Assembly: GCA_021786195.1 (NCBI GenBank)
Contig: JAJYNS010000126.1
Span: 1-34,531 of the forward strand
Direction: 5' to 3'
Length of the DNA: 34,531 bases
DNA from: Actinomycetes bacterium
GTDB lineage: Bacteria; Actinomycetota; Acidimicrobiia; Acidimicrobiales; Bog-793
Below the pieces are notes generated by a model. It was not told the DNA's origin and did no database searches. It was given only the letters and a program-made list of their open reading frames with translations. A program made the translations under genes and the position numbers. The first letter of the stretch is position 1; the number at the start of each line of letters is the position of its first letter. Shown here in pieces: positions 26,401 to 34,479 of the stretch.

Positions 26401-27329
26401 GCCGCCGAGAGCCGTGCGTAGAGCGGGAGGATCTCGACGTCGTCGGGCAGGGCCACCGACAGCGCCTCGCCGGCGTCTCGGATGTCGCGCTCGCCGGCCA
26501 GGAAGACGAGCACGTCGCCGGGCGCGTCGGCGAGGACCTCCCTGACCGCGCCGCACAGCGCCTCCAGCAGGTCCTCCTCCTCGCCTGGGGGCCGGTAGCG
26601 GATCTCGACGGGGTGGGCCCGCCCGGACACCTCGACGACCGGCGCGGAGAAGCGCCCGGCGAAACGCGCCGTGTCGATGGTCGCAGAGGTGATGACCACC
26701 TGGAGGTCGGGGCGCTTCGGCAGCAGCCCGGCGAGGTACCCGAGCAGGAAGTCGATGTTGAGGCTCCGCTCGTGGGCCTCGTCGACGATGATCGTGTCGT
26801 ACGCGCTCAGCAGCCGGTCCCGGCGTATCTCGGCGAGGAGGATCCCGTCGGTCATCACCTTCACGAGCGTGCCCTCTCCGACGGCGTCGTCGAAGCGGAC
26901 GGCGTAGCCGACCGCCCCGCCGAGCGGGACGCCGAGCTCCTCGGCGAGCCGCTCGGCGACGCTGCGCGCGGCGATGCGTCGCGGCTGGGTGTGGCCGATG
27001 ATCCCGTCGACGCCTCGCCCGAGCTCCAGGCACATCTTTGGGATCTGGGTCGTCTTCCCCGATCCCGTCTCCCCGGCGACCACGACCACCTGGTGATCGC
27101 GAAGCGCACTGAGGACCTCGGCTCGGTGCGCGCTCACCGGGAGGTCCTCCGGGTAGCGGATCTCGGGGACGGCGCTGGCGCGCGCCCGGCGCCGGGCCCT
27201 TGCCGCCTCGATGGCCGCCTCGATCTCTTCGAGCTCGCGGGGATCGGCGCCGTTCCCCGACCGCCGGGCGCGCGAAAGGCGCCGGAGAAGGCGGCGGCGA
27301 TCCGCGACGGTCAGCCCGTCGAGGTCCAT
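23439..27329 (-). CDS. hrpA: HrpA-type ATP-dependent DEAH RNA helicase
   Basis: A 1296-residue superfamily 2 helicase, the same size as E. coli HrpA (1300). Motifs include Walker A AGETGSGKTTQIPKM (about residues 85-99), GHTQPRRIAARSVAERLAEE, DEAHERSLNIDFLLGYL, ITSATIDTARFAGRF, ATNVAETSLTVPAIRAVVDTGLAR and QRAGRCGRLGPGICVRLYS. The winged-helix/HA2 and OB regions follow, and the C-terminal half is the long HrpA-specific DUF3418-like part. Known HrpA proteins help rescue stalled or collided ribosomes and process mRNA. ATG 27329 is the first start in the frame. A long open frame on the plus strand (23679-27395) is only its GC-rich antisense shadow. Confidence 0.96.
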   Translation of the reverse strand: MDLDGLTVADRRRLLRRLSRARRSGNGADPRELEEIEAAIEAARARRRARASAVPEIRYPEDLPVSAHRAEVLSALRDHQVVVVAGETGSGKTTQIPKMCLELGRGVDGIIGHTQPRRIAARSVAERLAEELGVPLGGAVGYAVRFDDAVGEGTLVKVMTDGILLAEIRRDRLLSAYDTIIVDEAHERSLNIDFLLGYLAGLLPKRPDLQVVITSATIDTARFAGRFSAPVVEVSGRAHPVEIRYRPPGEEEDLLEALCGAVREVLADAPGDVLVFLAGERDIRDAGEALSVALPDDVEILPLYARLSAAEQHRVFRPHGGRRVVLATNVAETSLTVPAIRAVVDTGLARISRYSHRTKVQRLPIEPISQASADQRAGRCGRLGPGICVRLYSQEDYSSRPRFPEPEILRTNLASVVLQMAVIGLGDLERFPFLDPPDRRSVADAKALLEELGALELRAGRARPTAVGRRLADLPLDPRLGRAVIEAERLGCLRETTIVAAALSVQDPRERPRDRQEEADGLHRRFAVPESDFLGYLRLFDYLGGLESQLSRNQFRRRCRAEHLNVLRIREWQDVVGQIRQGLRASGLHAAQAPATSEAVHRALLAGLLSHVGMLDRSRGDYRGARGTRWRISRQSALARRSPEWAVAASLVETGGTWARTVARIEPGWVEEAGAHLLKRRYSEPWWDSQRGETMTEEHATLYGLPVVAGRPVRLAALDPSAARREFIERALVGGDWQGAIPVLERTLARIDRVRALEARARRHLLAPDAEALTAFFDERLPKEVTGGRDFERWWRRVGPGRPDLLDVPYRLLLAPGARSLDLSCFPETWHSGGIDLPLRYRWEPGTRDDGVTALIPIAALNRVPDEGFDWLVPGARAELVETLVRQLPKPLRRVLGPASEVARRVLTSSGPADGPLPATLAAILSRLAGERVGPERFDLTALPPHLRMGFEVLGEEGEPLRWGRDLGLLRKELRAEIRRRIARAAPELERHGLTGWSIGDLPKVVERDGLLAYPSLVDEGGSVGVALLESAEAQQESMRLATRRLLRLKVPVRSHRVLALAGPAARREMRRPGRASAELLEDCTVAALDEIVADRGGPAYDEAGFDELVAAAGDLLERRVAELAGLAAEALDCARRVAQQADRLERGDPAGVLADALADVRGQVRALVRPGFVARHGPARAAQLPRYLEATLHRLARLPADLRRDGERAETIRRVQASYERVAAAGSWSSSGAELAGIRWMIEELRVSLWAQRLGTAVPVSEERILRALERLSALDTPRSPPGPPTRAAAGRSRP

Positions 27330-27438
27330 CCTGGCAGCTTAGGAGCCCGGCGCGAGGACCGGACCTCCGCCGCAGGCGGCCGGGCCGCGCCTTAGCGGCG
27401 CCGGCTTGCCCCGCACCGGCTCGGGGCCCGGGCGAGCC

Positions 27439-28200
27439 TCAGCTGCGGGGCAGCTGGGCGAGCATCCCCCCGTCGGCGACGAGGGCGGTCCCGTTGACGA
27501 AGCGGGCCCCGGGGGAGACGAGCCAGGCGACGACCTCGGCGACATCGTCTGGCGCGGCGAGCCAACCCAGGTGGTGAGGGTCCTTCAGCGCGGAGAGCTC
27601 GCGGCTGTCGGCCCCGAGGCCGAGGGCGCTCGTGTAGCTCGAGGGAGTGTCGACCGCCCCCGGGGCGACCGCGACCACTCGGATCCCCGAGGGCGCGAGG
27701 TCGACGGCCATCTGCCGGGTGAGGGCGACCACCGCCCCTTTCGAGGCGGCGTACGGCGCGCTCTCCGGGAGCGAGGCAAAGGCGTGGACCGAGGCCATGT
27801 TCACGATGACCGCGTCGGACGCGGCGCCGAGCTGTGCGAGGCAGGCCCTGCTCAGCAGGAAGACCGACTTCACGTTGACCGCGAGCACCCTGTCCCAGAG
27901 CTCCTCGCTCACTTGGGCGATCCCGCTCGCGAAGGGACTGATCCCCGCGATGTTGCAGAGCACGGCGAGCTCGCCGAGCCCGGACGCAAGCTCCGCGAGC
28001 TCCCTGCAGTCGGCGTCCCGGCTGACGTCGGCGGCGCGCGCGGTCGCCGCCCGCCCCCGCTCGCGGGCGAGCGAGGCGGTGCGCTCCGCGGCGTCGGGGT
28101 CTCGGTCGGCGCACACGACGTGCAGCCCGCTCGCGGCGAGCCTGAGCGCCGTCGCCTTCCCGATCCCCTGGCCCGCTCCTGTGACGATCGCGACCCGGAT
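27439..28200 (-). CDS. Short-chain dehydrogenase/reductase (SDR)
   Basis: A classical SDR of about 253 residues. It has the cofactor motif VTGAGQGIGKATALRLA, ADRD after strand 2 (Asp suggests NAD preference), CNIAGISPF in place of the usual NNAG, catalytic Ser in MASVHAFASLP, YAASK (Tyr and Lys), and PGAVDTPSSYTS near the substrate loop. The substrate is unknown. The start is odd: the frame has no ATG, GTG or TTG near the N-terminus. ATC at 28200-28198, with GGAA just upstream, would give the expected (M)RVAIVTGAG. ATG 28206 is in the wrong frame by one base. It is thus an atypical start or a small indel. It is divergent from the peptide-transport operon. Confidence 0.82.
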   Translation of the reverse strand: MRVAIVTGAGQGIGKATALRLAASGLHVVCADRDPDAAERTASLARERGRAATARAADVSRDADCRELAELASGLGELAVLCNIAGISPFASGIAQVSEELWDRVLAVNVKSVFLLSRACLAQLGAASDAVIVNMASVHAFASLPESAPYAASKGAVVALTRQMAVDLAPSGIRVVAVAPGAVDTPSSYTSALGLGADSRELSALKDPHHLGWLAAPDDVAEVVAWLVSPGARFVNGTALVADGGMLAQLPRS

Positions 28201-28277
28201 GCTTCCATCGTAGGATGCCTCGCGGGGAGCAGGCGGACGCCGGGGCCGGCTGGGGCCCCCGGTGAGGTCTTGCGTGC

Positions 28278-28306
28278 TTGCGCCCCCGATTGGCTGCGTG
28301 CATACT
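28278..28306 (+). promoter_or_regulatory. Predicted promoter of the peptide-type ABC operon
   Basis: TTGCGC (28278-28283), 17-base spacer, CATACT (28301-28306). It lies in the divergent gap between the SDR and the binding-protein gene and would give a leader of about 150 bases. Confidence 0.4.
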
Positions 28307-28460
28307 GAGCGGACCTTGCGGGCGGGAGAGCTGCGGGGCTGCGGAGCGTTTGGGGCGAGGGACCGGTGTGCATCGCCGGAGCGCCGTCGACGCTGCGCCG
28401 GGGGCAAGCGTGCACCGGGAAGAGGGTGCACTGGGTAGAGCGTGGCTCGAGGTGGTGGGG

Positions 28461-30290
28461 ATGAGGCGCGGTTCGCTTGCGGCGAAGGGCGTGGCGCTCG
28501 GGCTGGCCCTGGCGGCGGCCGGTGCGGGGGCGTCGGGGGTCGCGACCGCGTCGACTGGCCGGGGTTCCTCCGGCGGCACCACGGTGACCTTCGCGGGTCT
28601 CGTCGGCGAGCCGCCGACGTACTTCTTCCCGATGTACACCTCCGCCTACTGGGACACCGGCTACGTGCCCTGGGCCTCGTACCTGATGTGGCCGCCGATC
28701 TACCGGTGGGGAAACGCCGGCAGGCCGGTCTTCAACGAGGGCATAAGCCTTGCCCTGCCGCCGGTCATCAGCACCGACGCGGCCGGCGACTCGGTGGTCA
28801 CCATCACGCTGAAGAAGCGCCGCTGGTCCGACGGCAGGCCGGTCACGACAAGGGACGTCGAGTTCTGGATGAACCTGCTGCGCGTCGAGAAGACGAACTT
28901 CGCCCCCTATGTGCCGGGCTCTTTCCCTGACAACGTGAAGTCCGTCAGCTACCTGTCGTCGCGCACGTTCCGGCTCGTCTTCGACAAGCACTACAGCTCG
29001 TACTGGCTGACCGGCAACGAGCTGACCCAGATCACCCCGATCCCGCAGCACGCCTGGGACAAGACGTCCGCCAAGGGACCGGTGGGCAATTACGACCTCA
29101 CGCCGAAGGGCGCCAGGGCCGTCTACAACTTCCTCCAGGGACAGGCCCAGTCGAAGTCCACCTTCGCGACGAACCCGCTCTGGCAGGTGGTCGACGGCCC
29201 CTGGCACATCACCTCCTACAACGCCACCTCCGGCGAGATCAGCTTCGGGCCGAGCCCGACCTACCCCTGGCCGCAGAAGCAGAAGATCTCGACGTTCACG
29301 GAGCTGCCGTTCACCAGCTCGACGGCGGAGTTCTCGGCGCTCGAGAGCGGCACGATCGACGTCGGCTACGTCCCGCTCTCCTCGCTGCGCGCCATCCCCT
29401 CGCTCGAGGCGCGCGGCTACAAGATCGCCGACTGGACCCAGTCGGCCTTCGGAGGCCTGATCTTCCAGTACGCGAAGGACGACAAGGCTGCGCCGATCCT
29501 CGGTCAGCTCTACGTCCGCCAGGCGTTGACGCACCTGATCGACATGAAGACGATCAACGACAAGATCTGGGGCGGCCTCGCGAGCTACGCCTCGGGCCCG
29601 GTGCCGAACCCGAGCGGCCGCGGCCTGTACGTCAGCGCCGCCGAGCGCAAGGACCCCTACCCCTACGACGTCCAGGCGGCGAGGAGCCTGCTCACCTCCC
29701 ACGGCTGGCACGTCGTGCCCAACGGGACCTCGACCTGCGAGCGCCCGGGCACCGGCGCGAGCGACTGCGGCGCCGGGATCGCCCGGGGCGCGAAGCTCAG
29801 CTTCAACGTCATCGGGACCGAGTCCTCGAACAGCGAGTACCGCCTGTTGCAGTACCTCGTCTCCTCCTTCAGCGCAGTCGGCGTCCACTCGAACGTCAAG
29901 CTCGTGCCGGACGCAAGCCTCGCGAGCGACGCCGCCGAGTGCATCGGGAAGACCACCTGTCCCTGGGACATGGAGCTGTGGATGGGCGAGTGGCCTCTCG
30001 GCTGGACTCCCTACGTCGAGACGGGGGGCAACACCTTCGCCTGCGGCGCGGCGTCGAACTACCTGAGCCTCTGCAACGCCTACGACGACAAGCTGATAGC
30101 GGCCAACCACTCGAGCAGCGACCCGGTCAAGGCGCTGGAGCAGTGGGAGAACTACATGGTGAGGGAGCAGTTCCAGATCTACCTTCCGATCCCGCCCTAC
30201 CGAGTGGTCGCGTACCGGTCGAACCTGGCGGGCGTCACGCCGCTCGATCCCTACCTGCAGATCTTCCCGGAGGACTGGCACACCTCCTAG
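28461..30290 (+). CDS. ABC transporter substrate-binding protein, family 5 (DppA/OppA type)
   Basis: A 609-residue secreted binding protein. The start is ATG 28461 with GAGGTGGTGGGG upstream. Residues about 1-32 are a signal peptide (MRRGSLAAKGVALGLALAAAG) without a lipobox Cys. The mature protein has the SBP_bac_5 layout: an early GEPPTYFFPMYTS segment, VITLKKRRWSDGRPVTTRDVEFW (a hallmark of the family), LYVRQALTHLIDMKTI, and late WMGEWPLGWTPYVETGGN. Such proteins bind peptides, but also sugars, nickel or other amines. Four paired cysteines (about 430-440 and 495-530) could form disulfides outside the cell. It heads an operon with two permeases and a kinase-PLP enzyme, which suggests an amine- or amino-acid-like ligand; the ligand is not proven by sequence. 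Confidence 0.93.
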   Translation: MRRGSLAAKGVALGLALAAAGAGASGVATASTGRGSSGGTTVTFAGLVGEPPTYFFPMYTSAYWDTGYVPWASYLMWPPIYRWGNAGRPVFNEGISLALPPVISTDAAGDSVVTITLKKRRWSDGRPVTTRDVEFWMNLLRVEKTNFAPYVPGSFPDNVKSVSYLSSRTFRLVFDKHYSSYWLTGNELTQITPIPQHAWDKTSAKGPVGNYDLTPKGARAVYNFLQGQAQSKSTFATNPLWQVVDGPWHITSYNATSGEISFGPSPTYPWPQKQKISTFTELPFTSSTAEFSALESGTIDVGYVPLSSLRAIPSLEARGYKIADWTQSAFGGLIFQYAKDDKAAPILGQLYVRQALTHLIDMKTINDKIWGGLASYASGPVPNPSGRGLYVSAAERKDPYPYDVQAARSLLTSHGWHVVPNGTSTCERPGTGASDCGAGIARGAKLSFNVIGTESSNSEYRLLQYLVSSFSAVGVHSNVKLVPDASLASDAAECIGKTTCPWDMELWMGEWPLGWTPYVETGGNTFACGAASNYLSLCNAYDDKLIAANHSSSDPVKALEQWENYMVREQFQIYLPIPPYRVVAYRSNLAGVTPLDPYLQIFPEDWHTS

Positions 30291-30303
30291 CGGGCGCAGT
30301 CGG

Positions 30304-31251
30304 GTGGCCTCCTTCCTCGTCCGCAGGCTTGCGCAGGCGGTCGTCGTCACCGTCGGGGTGACGCTGATCGTCTTCGTCCTGATCCACCTGCTGCCGGGCG
30401 GTCCTGCGCGGGCCATCCTCGGCCCGAGGGCGACGCCTGCCGCGATCGCGCACTTCAACGCCGTCAACGACTACAACCGGTCGATCCCGGTGCAGTACGC
30501 GCTCTACCTTTGGCGGCTCGTCCACGGCAACCTCGGCTACTCCTACCACTACAACGCGACCGTCGCCGCGCTGCTCGCGAGCAACGTCCCGAAGAGCGCC
30601 CTTCTCGTGGGGCTCGCCTACGCCCTGGCCCTCGTCGTGGCGGTCCCTCTCGGCATCTACCAGGCGATCCGGCGGAACAAGGCGGGAGACTACGTCGTCA
30701 CCGTGTTCTCCTTCGTCGGCTACGCGATGCCGACCTTCTGGGTGGGGATGCTGCTCATCCTCGGTTTCGCGATCACCTGGCCGTTCCTGCCGTCCGAGGC
30801 GCCACAGGGCTCCTCGGTCGGCGCGATCCTCAGCCAGCCCCAGGGCCTCGTGCTCCCCGTCGTGACGCTGGCCTTCGTCAACTTCGCGATGTTCAGCAGG
30901 TTCATGCGCTCCTCGACGATCGAGAACCTCGTGCAGGACTACGTCCGCACGGCGCGTGCCAAGGGCGTCCCGCCGTCGCGGATCCTGCTCCGGCACCTGC
31001 TCAGGAACGCGCTCAGCCCGATCATCAGCATGATCGGCCTGAGCCTGCCCGTCGTGCTCTCGGGGGCCGTCGTCACCGAGACGGTGTTCAACTATCCGGG
31101 GATGGGCCTGCTGTTCTGGACGGCGGCGCTCAAGCAGGACTACCCGCTGATGATGGGCTTCACGATCGTCACGGCGGTGGCGACGGTGGTCGGCAGCCTC
31201 GTCGCGGACCTCCTCTACGCGGTGGTCGATCCGAGGGTCCGCCTTGGCTAG
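30304..31251 (+). CDS. ABC transporter permease, DppB type
   Basis: A 315-residue inner-membrane permease with about six helices. The N-terminal FLVRRLAQAVVVTVGVTLIVFVLIHLLPGGPA is typical of DppB/OppB, and the ATPase-contact EAA loop reads DYVRTARAKGVPPSRILLRHLLRNALSPI. The late VVTETVFNYPGMGLLFW is another family sign. GTG 30304 follows the binding-protein stop by 13 bases with only a weak ribosome site, suggesting coupling. It ends 8 bases inside the next gene. Confidence 0.93.
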   Translation: MASFLVRRLAQAVVVTVGVTLIVFVLIHLLPGGPARAILGPRATPAAIAHFNAVNDYNRSIPVQYALYLWRLVHGNLGYSYHYNATVAALLASNVPKSALLVGLAYALALVVAVPLGIYQAIRRNKAGDYVVTVFSFVGYAMPTFWVGMLLILGFAITWPFLPSEAPQGSSVGAILSQPQGLVLPVVTLAFVNFAMFSRFMRSSTIENLVQDYVRTARAKGVPPSRILLRHLLRNALSPIISMIGLSLPVVLSGAVVTETVFNYPGMGLLFWTAALKQDYPLMMGFTIVTAVATVVGSLVADLLYAVVDPRVRLG

Positions 31252-32170
31252 CCCGCTCGCGACCGTCGTCGGGCCGGGCTCGCAGCCCGACGGGCTGGTC
31301 GTCGAGGGATCGAGCGGGGCGAGCCGGGGGCTGTGGCGCCTCGCGCTGGGTGCCTTCCTCGAGAACCGCCTCGCCCTCGTGGGCGTCGTCGTCATCCTCG
31401 GGATGGTGCTGTTCTGTTTCGTCGGGCCGCACCTTTACCACACGGACCAGGTGCACACGAACCTGATCGACGCGAACCTGTCGCCGGGTCCCGGCCACCC
31501 GCTCGGGACCGACGACGTCGGCTACGACGTGCTCGGCCGGCTGATGGTCGGCGGCCAGGTCTCCCTCGAGGTCGGCCTCGGCGCGGCGCTGCTCTCGAGC
31601 GTCGTCGGGGCCGCCTGGGGGGCGGCGGCCGGCTTCGCGGGTGGCGCGCTCGACTCGGTCCTGATGCGCGTCGTCGACTCGATCTACGCGATCCCTCCGA
31701 TCCTGCTGGTCCTGCTCATGGGGTCGATGTTCGCGCCGAGGACCTGGATGTTCATCGTGGTGATCTCGGTCGTCTCCTGGGTCCCGACGGCGCGGCTCGT
31801 GCGCGGCGAGTCGCTGTCGATCCGGGTCCGTGAGTACGTCGACGCCTCGAGGTCGATGGGGGCGAGGGGTGGGTGGACCGTGCTTCGTCACGTCATCCCG
31901 AACGTGATCGGCACGATCATCGTCCAGACGACCCTGCAGGTCGCCAACGCGATCCTGCTCTTGGCGACGCTCAGCTATCTTGGCCTCGGGCCCCCGCCGC
32001 CGTCGACGAGCTGGGGCGGCATGCTGAGCGGCGGGCTCACCTACATCTACGACGGGTACTGGTGGCAGGTCTACCCCGCGGGGATCGCGATCGTCGTGAC
32101 GGTGATCGCCTTCAGCTTCGTCGGCGATGCGGCCCGTGACGCCTTCGACGTCCGTCTCCAGCGTCGCTGA
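31244..32170 (+). CDS. ABC transporter permease, DppC type
   Basis: A 308-residue partner permease. After a poorly conserved 30-residue start it shows LGAFLENRLALVGVVVILGMVLFCFVGP, then HPLGTDDVGYDVLGRLMVGGQVSLEVGLGAAL (a DppC hallmark) and the EAA loop EYVDASRSMGARGGWTVLRHVIPNVIG. The end, YLGLGPPPPSTSWGGMLS and SFVGDAARDAFDVRL, is standard for the family. The start is TTG 31244 with GAGGG upstream, overlapping the previous gene by 8 bases. Its stop shares one base with the next ATG (TGATG). No DppD/DppF ATPase gene follows within the window. Confidence 0.92.
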   Translation: MASPLATVVGPGSQPDGLVVEGSSGASRGLWRLALGAFLENRLALVGVVVILGMVLFCFVGPHLYHTDQVHTNLIDANLSPGPGHPLGTDDVGYDVLGRLMVGGQVSLEVGLGAALLSSVVGAAWGAAAGFAGGALDSVLMRVVDSIYAIPPILLVLLMGSMFAPRTWMFIVVISVVSWVPTARLVRGESLSIRVREYVDASRSMGARGGWTVLRHVIPNVIGTIIVQTTLQVANAILLLATLSYLGLGPPPPSTSWGGMLSGGLTYIYDGYWWQVYPAGIAIVVTVIAFSFVGDAARDAFDVRLQRR

Positions 32171-34479
32171 TGGGCGACCCGCTGGACGAGCCCCGTCCCG
32201 CCCTCGGACTCGAGGAGGGCGCCCGGCTTCTCGCAGCCCACTGGGGGCTGCGGGCGGACCCGGGCGACCTCGCCGAGCTGCACGGCGAGCGGGACCTCAA
32301 CTGGGAGGTGCGCGCCGGCGGCGCGGGCCACTTCGTGCTCAAGGTGCACAACCCGGTCGACGGGCCCGAGGTGGTCGACATGCGGACGGGCCTGCTCGCG
32401 CACGTCCGCGCCGTCGATCCTGGCCTTGCCGTCCCCGAGGTTGTTCCCACCGTCTCCGGCGGCTCACGCGCCGCCGTGACCACAGCCGACGGCCGGAGCT
32501 GCCAGGCGCAGCTGCTCGGTTGGCTCCCCGGGCGCCACGCCGGGAGGGAGGAGCTCGGCGAGAGGGCGCTGCAGGGTTGGGGGGTCTGCGTCGCCCGCCT
32601 CGGCCGGGCGATGCGCGGCTACTTCCACCCCGCCGCCGGCTACCCGATCCAGTGGGACATCCGCCACGCGGGCCGGCTCCGCGATCGGCTCCCGCTGCTC
32701 GAGGGCAAGGCGCTGGAGCTGTGCGAGGAGGCGATCGCCCGTTTCGAGGCCCGGGTCGCGACCGTGCTCCCCGGGCTGCGCGCCCAGGTCGTCCACAACG
32801 ACATGTCCCGCGAGAACGTGCTCGTCGACGATGACCTCGGGATCGTCGGGATCACCGACTTCGGCGACGCGACCCACACCGCGCTCGTCTGCGATCTCGC
32901 GGTCGCGCTCGCCGACGTCCTCGACGGGCGGGCCGACTCGCTCGAGATGGCGACGCCGATGATCGCCGGGTACTGCTCGGTGGCGCCGCTCGAGGCCGCC
33001 GAGGCCGGCCTGCTCGGCGACCTCGTCGCCGCCCGAGCGGCGACGGCCGTCGTCGTGGGCACGTGGCGCCGGGCCAGGCATCGAGACGCCCCGGCGTTCC
33101 CCACGGGCGCGCTCGAGCTCCTCGAGCTGCTGAGCGCGGAGGGCTACCCCGGCGTCTCCGCGCGCCTCGCCCGAGCGGCGCTCGAGGGCTCCCGGGCCTT
33201 TCCGCCCCCGCTGCCCTATCGCGCCCGGGCCGACGCCGAGCTCGAGACCCGGCGGCGATCGGTCCTCGGGCCGCTCGGGCACGCCTACTCCGAGCCGCTG
33301 CACCTCGTGCGCGGGGAGGGGGTCGAACTGTTCGACGCCGCCGGCCGCCGCTATCTCGACGCGTACAACAACGTCCCCGTCGTCGGCCACTGCCACCCGG
33401 CGGTGACGGCGGCGATCGCTGCGCAGGCGGGCACCCTCGTGACGAACACCCGCTACCTCCACGAGGCGAGCGTCGAGCTCGCCGAGCGCCTGCTGGCGGG
33501 CGCGCCGGGGCAGCTCGACCGCGTCCTCCTCGTGAGCTCCGGCAGCGAGGCCGTCGACCTCGCCTGGCGCATCGCGTGCCACGCAACCGGCCGAGCCGGC
33601 GCGGTGGTGACCCGTCACGCCTACCATGGGATCACCGCCGCGACGAACGACCTCTCGCCGGAGGAGTGGCCGGAGGGGTTCGCTCCGGCGCACGTCGCGC
33701 TCGTCGCCCCGCCCCCTGGTGCGCTCGGCGAGGGCGACGCCCGCCCGGCCGCCGCCGACCTGCCCGCCGCCTTCGCCCGGCTGAAGGAGGCCGGGCACGA
33801 GCCGGCCGCGCTGATCCTCGACCCGGCCTTCACGAGCGACGGCATCCTCGGCCCGGCGACCGAGTGGATGCAAGAGGCCGCCTCCACGGCGAGAGCCGCC
33901 GGGGCGCTCGTGGTCGCGGACGAGGTGCAGGCCGGCCACGGGCGAAGCGGGACCGGTCTTTGGAGCATCTCCGCCTCGGGGGTGCAGCCCGACCTGATGA
34001 CGCTCGGCAAGGCGATGGGCAACGGCCTTCCCGTCGCGGCGGTGCTGGCCTCGTCGGAGCAGGTCGACCCGTTCATGGTCGAGACCGGGTACTTCAGCAC
34101 CTTCGGCGGCAACACGCTGGCCTGCGCGGCCGCCTTGGCGGTCCTGGAGGTGATCGAGTCGGAGGACCTGGTCGCCCACGCGGGAGAGGTGGGGGCCTAC
34201 CTCCGTGCCCGGCTCGAGGCCCTCGCCGTAGCGCATCGCGTCGGGCCGGTGCGCTCCTTCGGCCTGCTCGCCGGGATCGAGATCCCGAGCGAGGCCGACG
34301 CTCGCTCGCCAGACCCGCGCCGGGCGCGTGCGGTCGTCGACCGGCTCGCCGCCGCGGGGGTCCTCGTCGGGACGACAGGACCGGCGTCGAGCGTCGTCAA
34401 GATCCGCCCGCCGCTTGTGTTCGAGCGCCGCCACGTCGACGAGCTCGCCGAGCGCCTCGACGAGGTGCTCGGCGCCTGA
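32170..34479 (+). CDS. APH-fold kinase fused to class III aminotransferase-like PLP enzyme
   Basis: A 769-residue two-enzyme fusion. Residues about 10-330 are an aminoglycoside-phosphotransferase/hydroxylysine-kinase fold: ATP Lys in HFVLKVHNP, catalytic VVHNDMSRENVLVD and metal-binding ITDFGDATHT. Residues about 350-769 are a fold-type I class III PLP enzyme with GHCHPAV, SSGSEAVDLAWRIA, HAYHGITAATND, the cofactor Asp in VADEVQAGHGRSG, and PLP Lys in LGKAMGNGLPVAA. In mammals a hydroxylysine kinase partners a PLP phospho-lyase of this family (AGPHD1/AGXT2L2), with ethanolamine-phosphate lyase (AGXT2L1) as a near relative. By analogy this protein may phosphorylate an amino alcohol and then eliminate ammonia and phosphate. 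It is coupled to the DppC-type permease (TGATG). The true substrate is unknown. Confidence 0.9.
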   Translation: MGDPLDEPRPALGLEEGARLLAAHWGLRADPGDLAELHGERDLNWEVRAGGAGHFVLKVHNPVDGPEVVDMRTGLLAHVRAVDPGLAVPEVVPTVSGGSRAAVTTADGRSCQAQLLGWLPGRHAGREELGERALQGWGVCVARLGRAMRGYFHPAAGYPIQWDIRHAGRLRDRLPLLEGKALELCEEAIARFEARVATVLPGLRAQVVHNDMSRENVLVDDDLGIVGITDFGDATHTALVCDLAVALADVLDGRADSLEMATPMIAGYCSVAPLEAAEAGLLGDLVAARAATAVVVGTWRRARHRDAPAFPTGALELLELLSAEGYPGVSARLARAALEGSRAFPPPLPYRARADAELETRRRSVLGPLGHAYSEPLHLVRGEGVELFDAAGRRYLDAYNNVPVVGHCHPAVTAAIAAQAGTLVTNTRYLHEASVELAERLLAGAPGQLDRVLLVSSGSEAVDLAWRIACHATGRAGAVVTRHAYHGITAATNDLSPEEWPEGFAPAHVALVAPPPGALGEGDARPAAADLPAAFARLKEAGHEPAALILDPAFTSDGILGPATEWMQEAASTARAAGALVVADEVQAGHGRSGTGLWSISASGVQPDLMTLGKAMGNGLPVAAVLASSEQVDPFMVETGYFSTFGGNTLACAAALAVLEVIESEDLVAHAGEVGAYLRARLEALAVAHRVGPVRSFGLLAGIEIPSEADARSPDPRRARAVVDRLAAAGVLVGTTGPASSVVKIRPPLVFERRHVDELAERLDEVLGA

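Noticed and set aside
23679-27395. A 1238-residue open frame on the plus strand opposite hrpA
   Set aside because: It is a GC-rich antisense shadow with repetitive Arg/Glu/Gly/Val composition and no domain, while the opposite frame has every HrpA motif.
27909-30467. An 852-residue minus-strand frame across the family 5 binding-protein gene
   Set aside because: It is the complement of a well-supported binding protein and has no recognisable motif.
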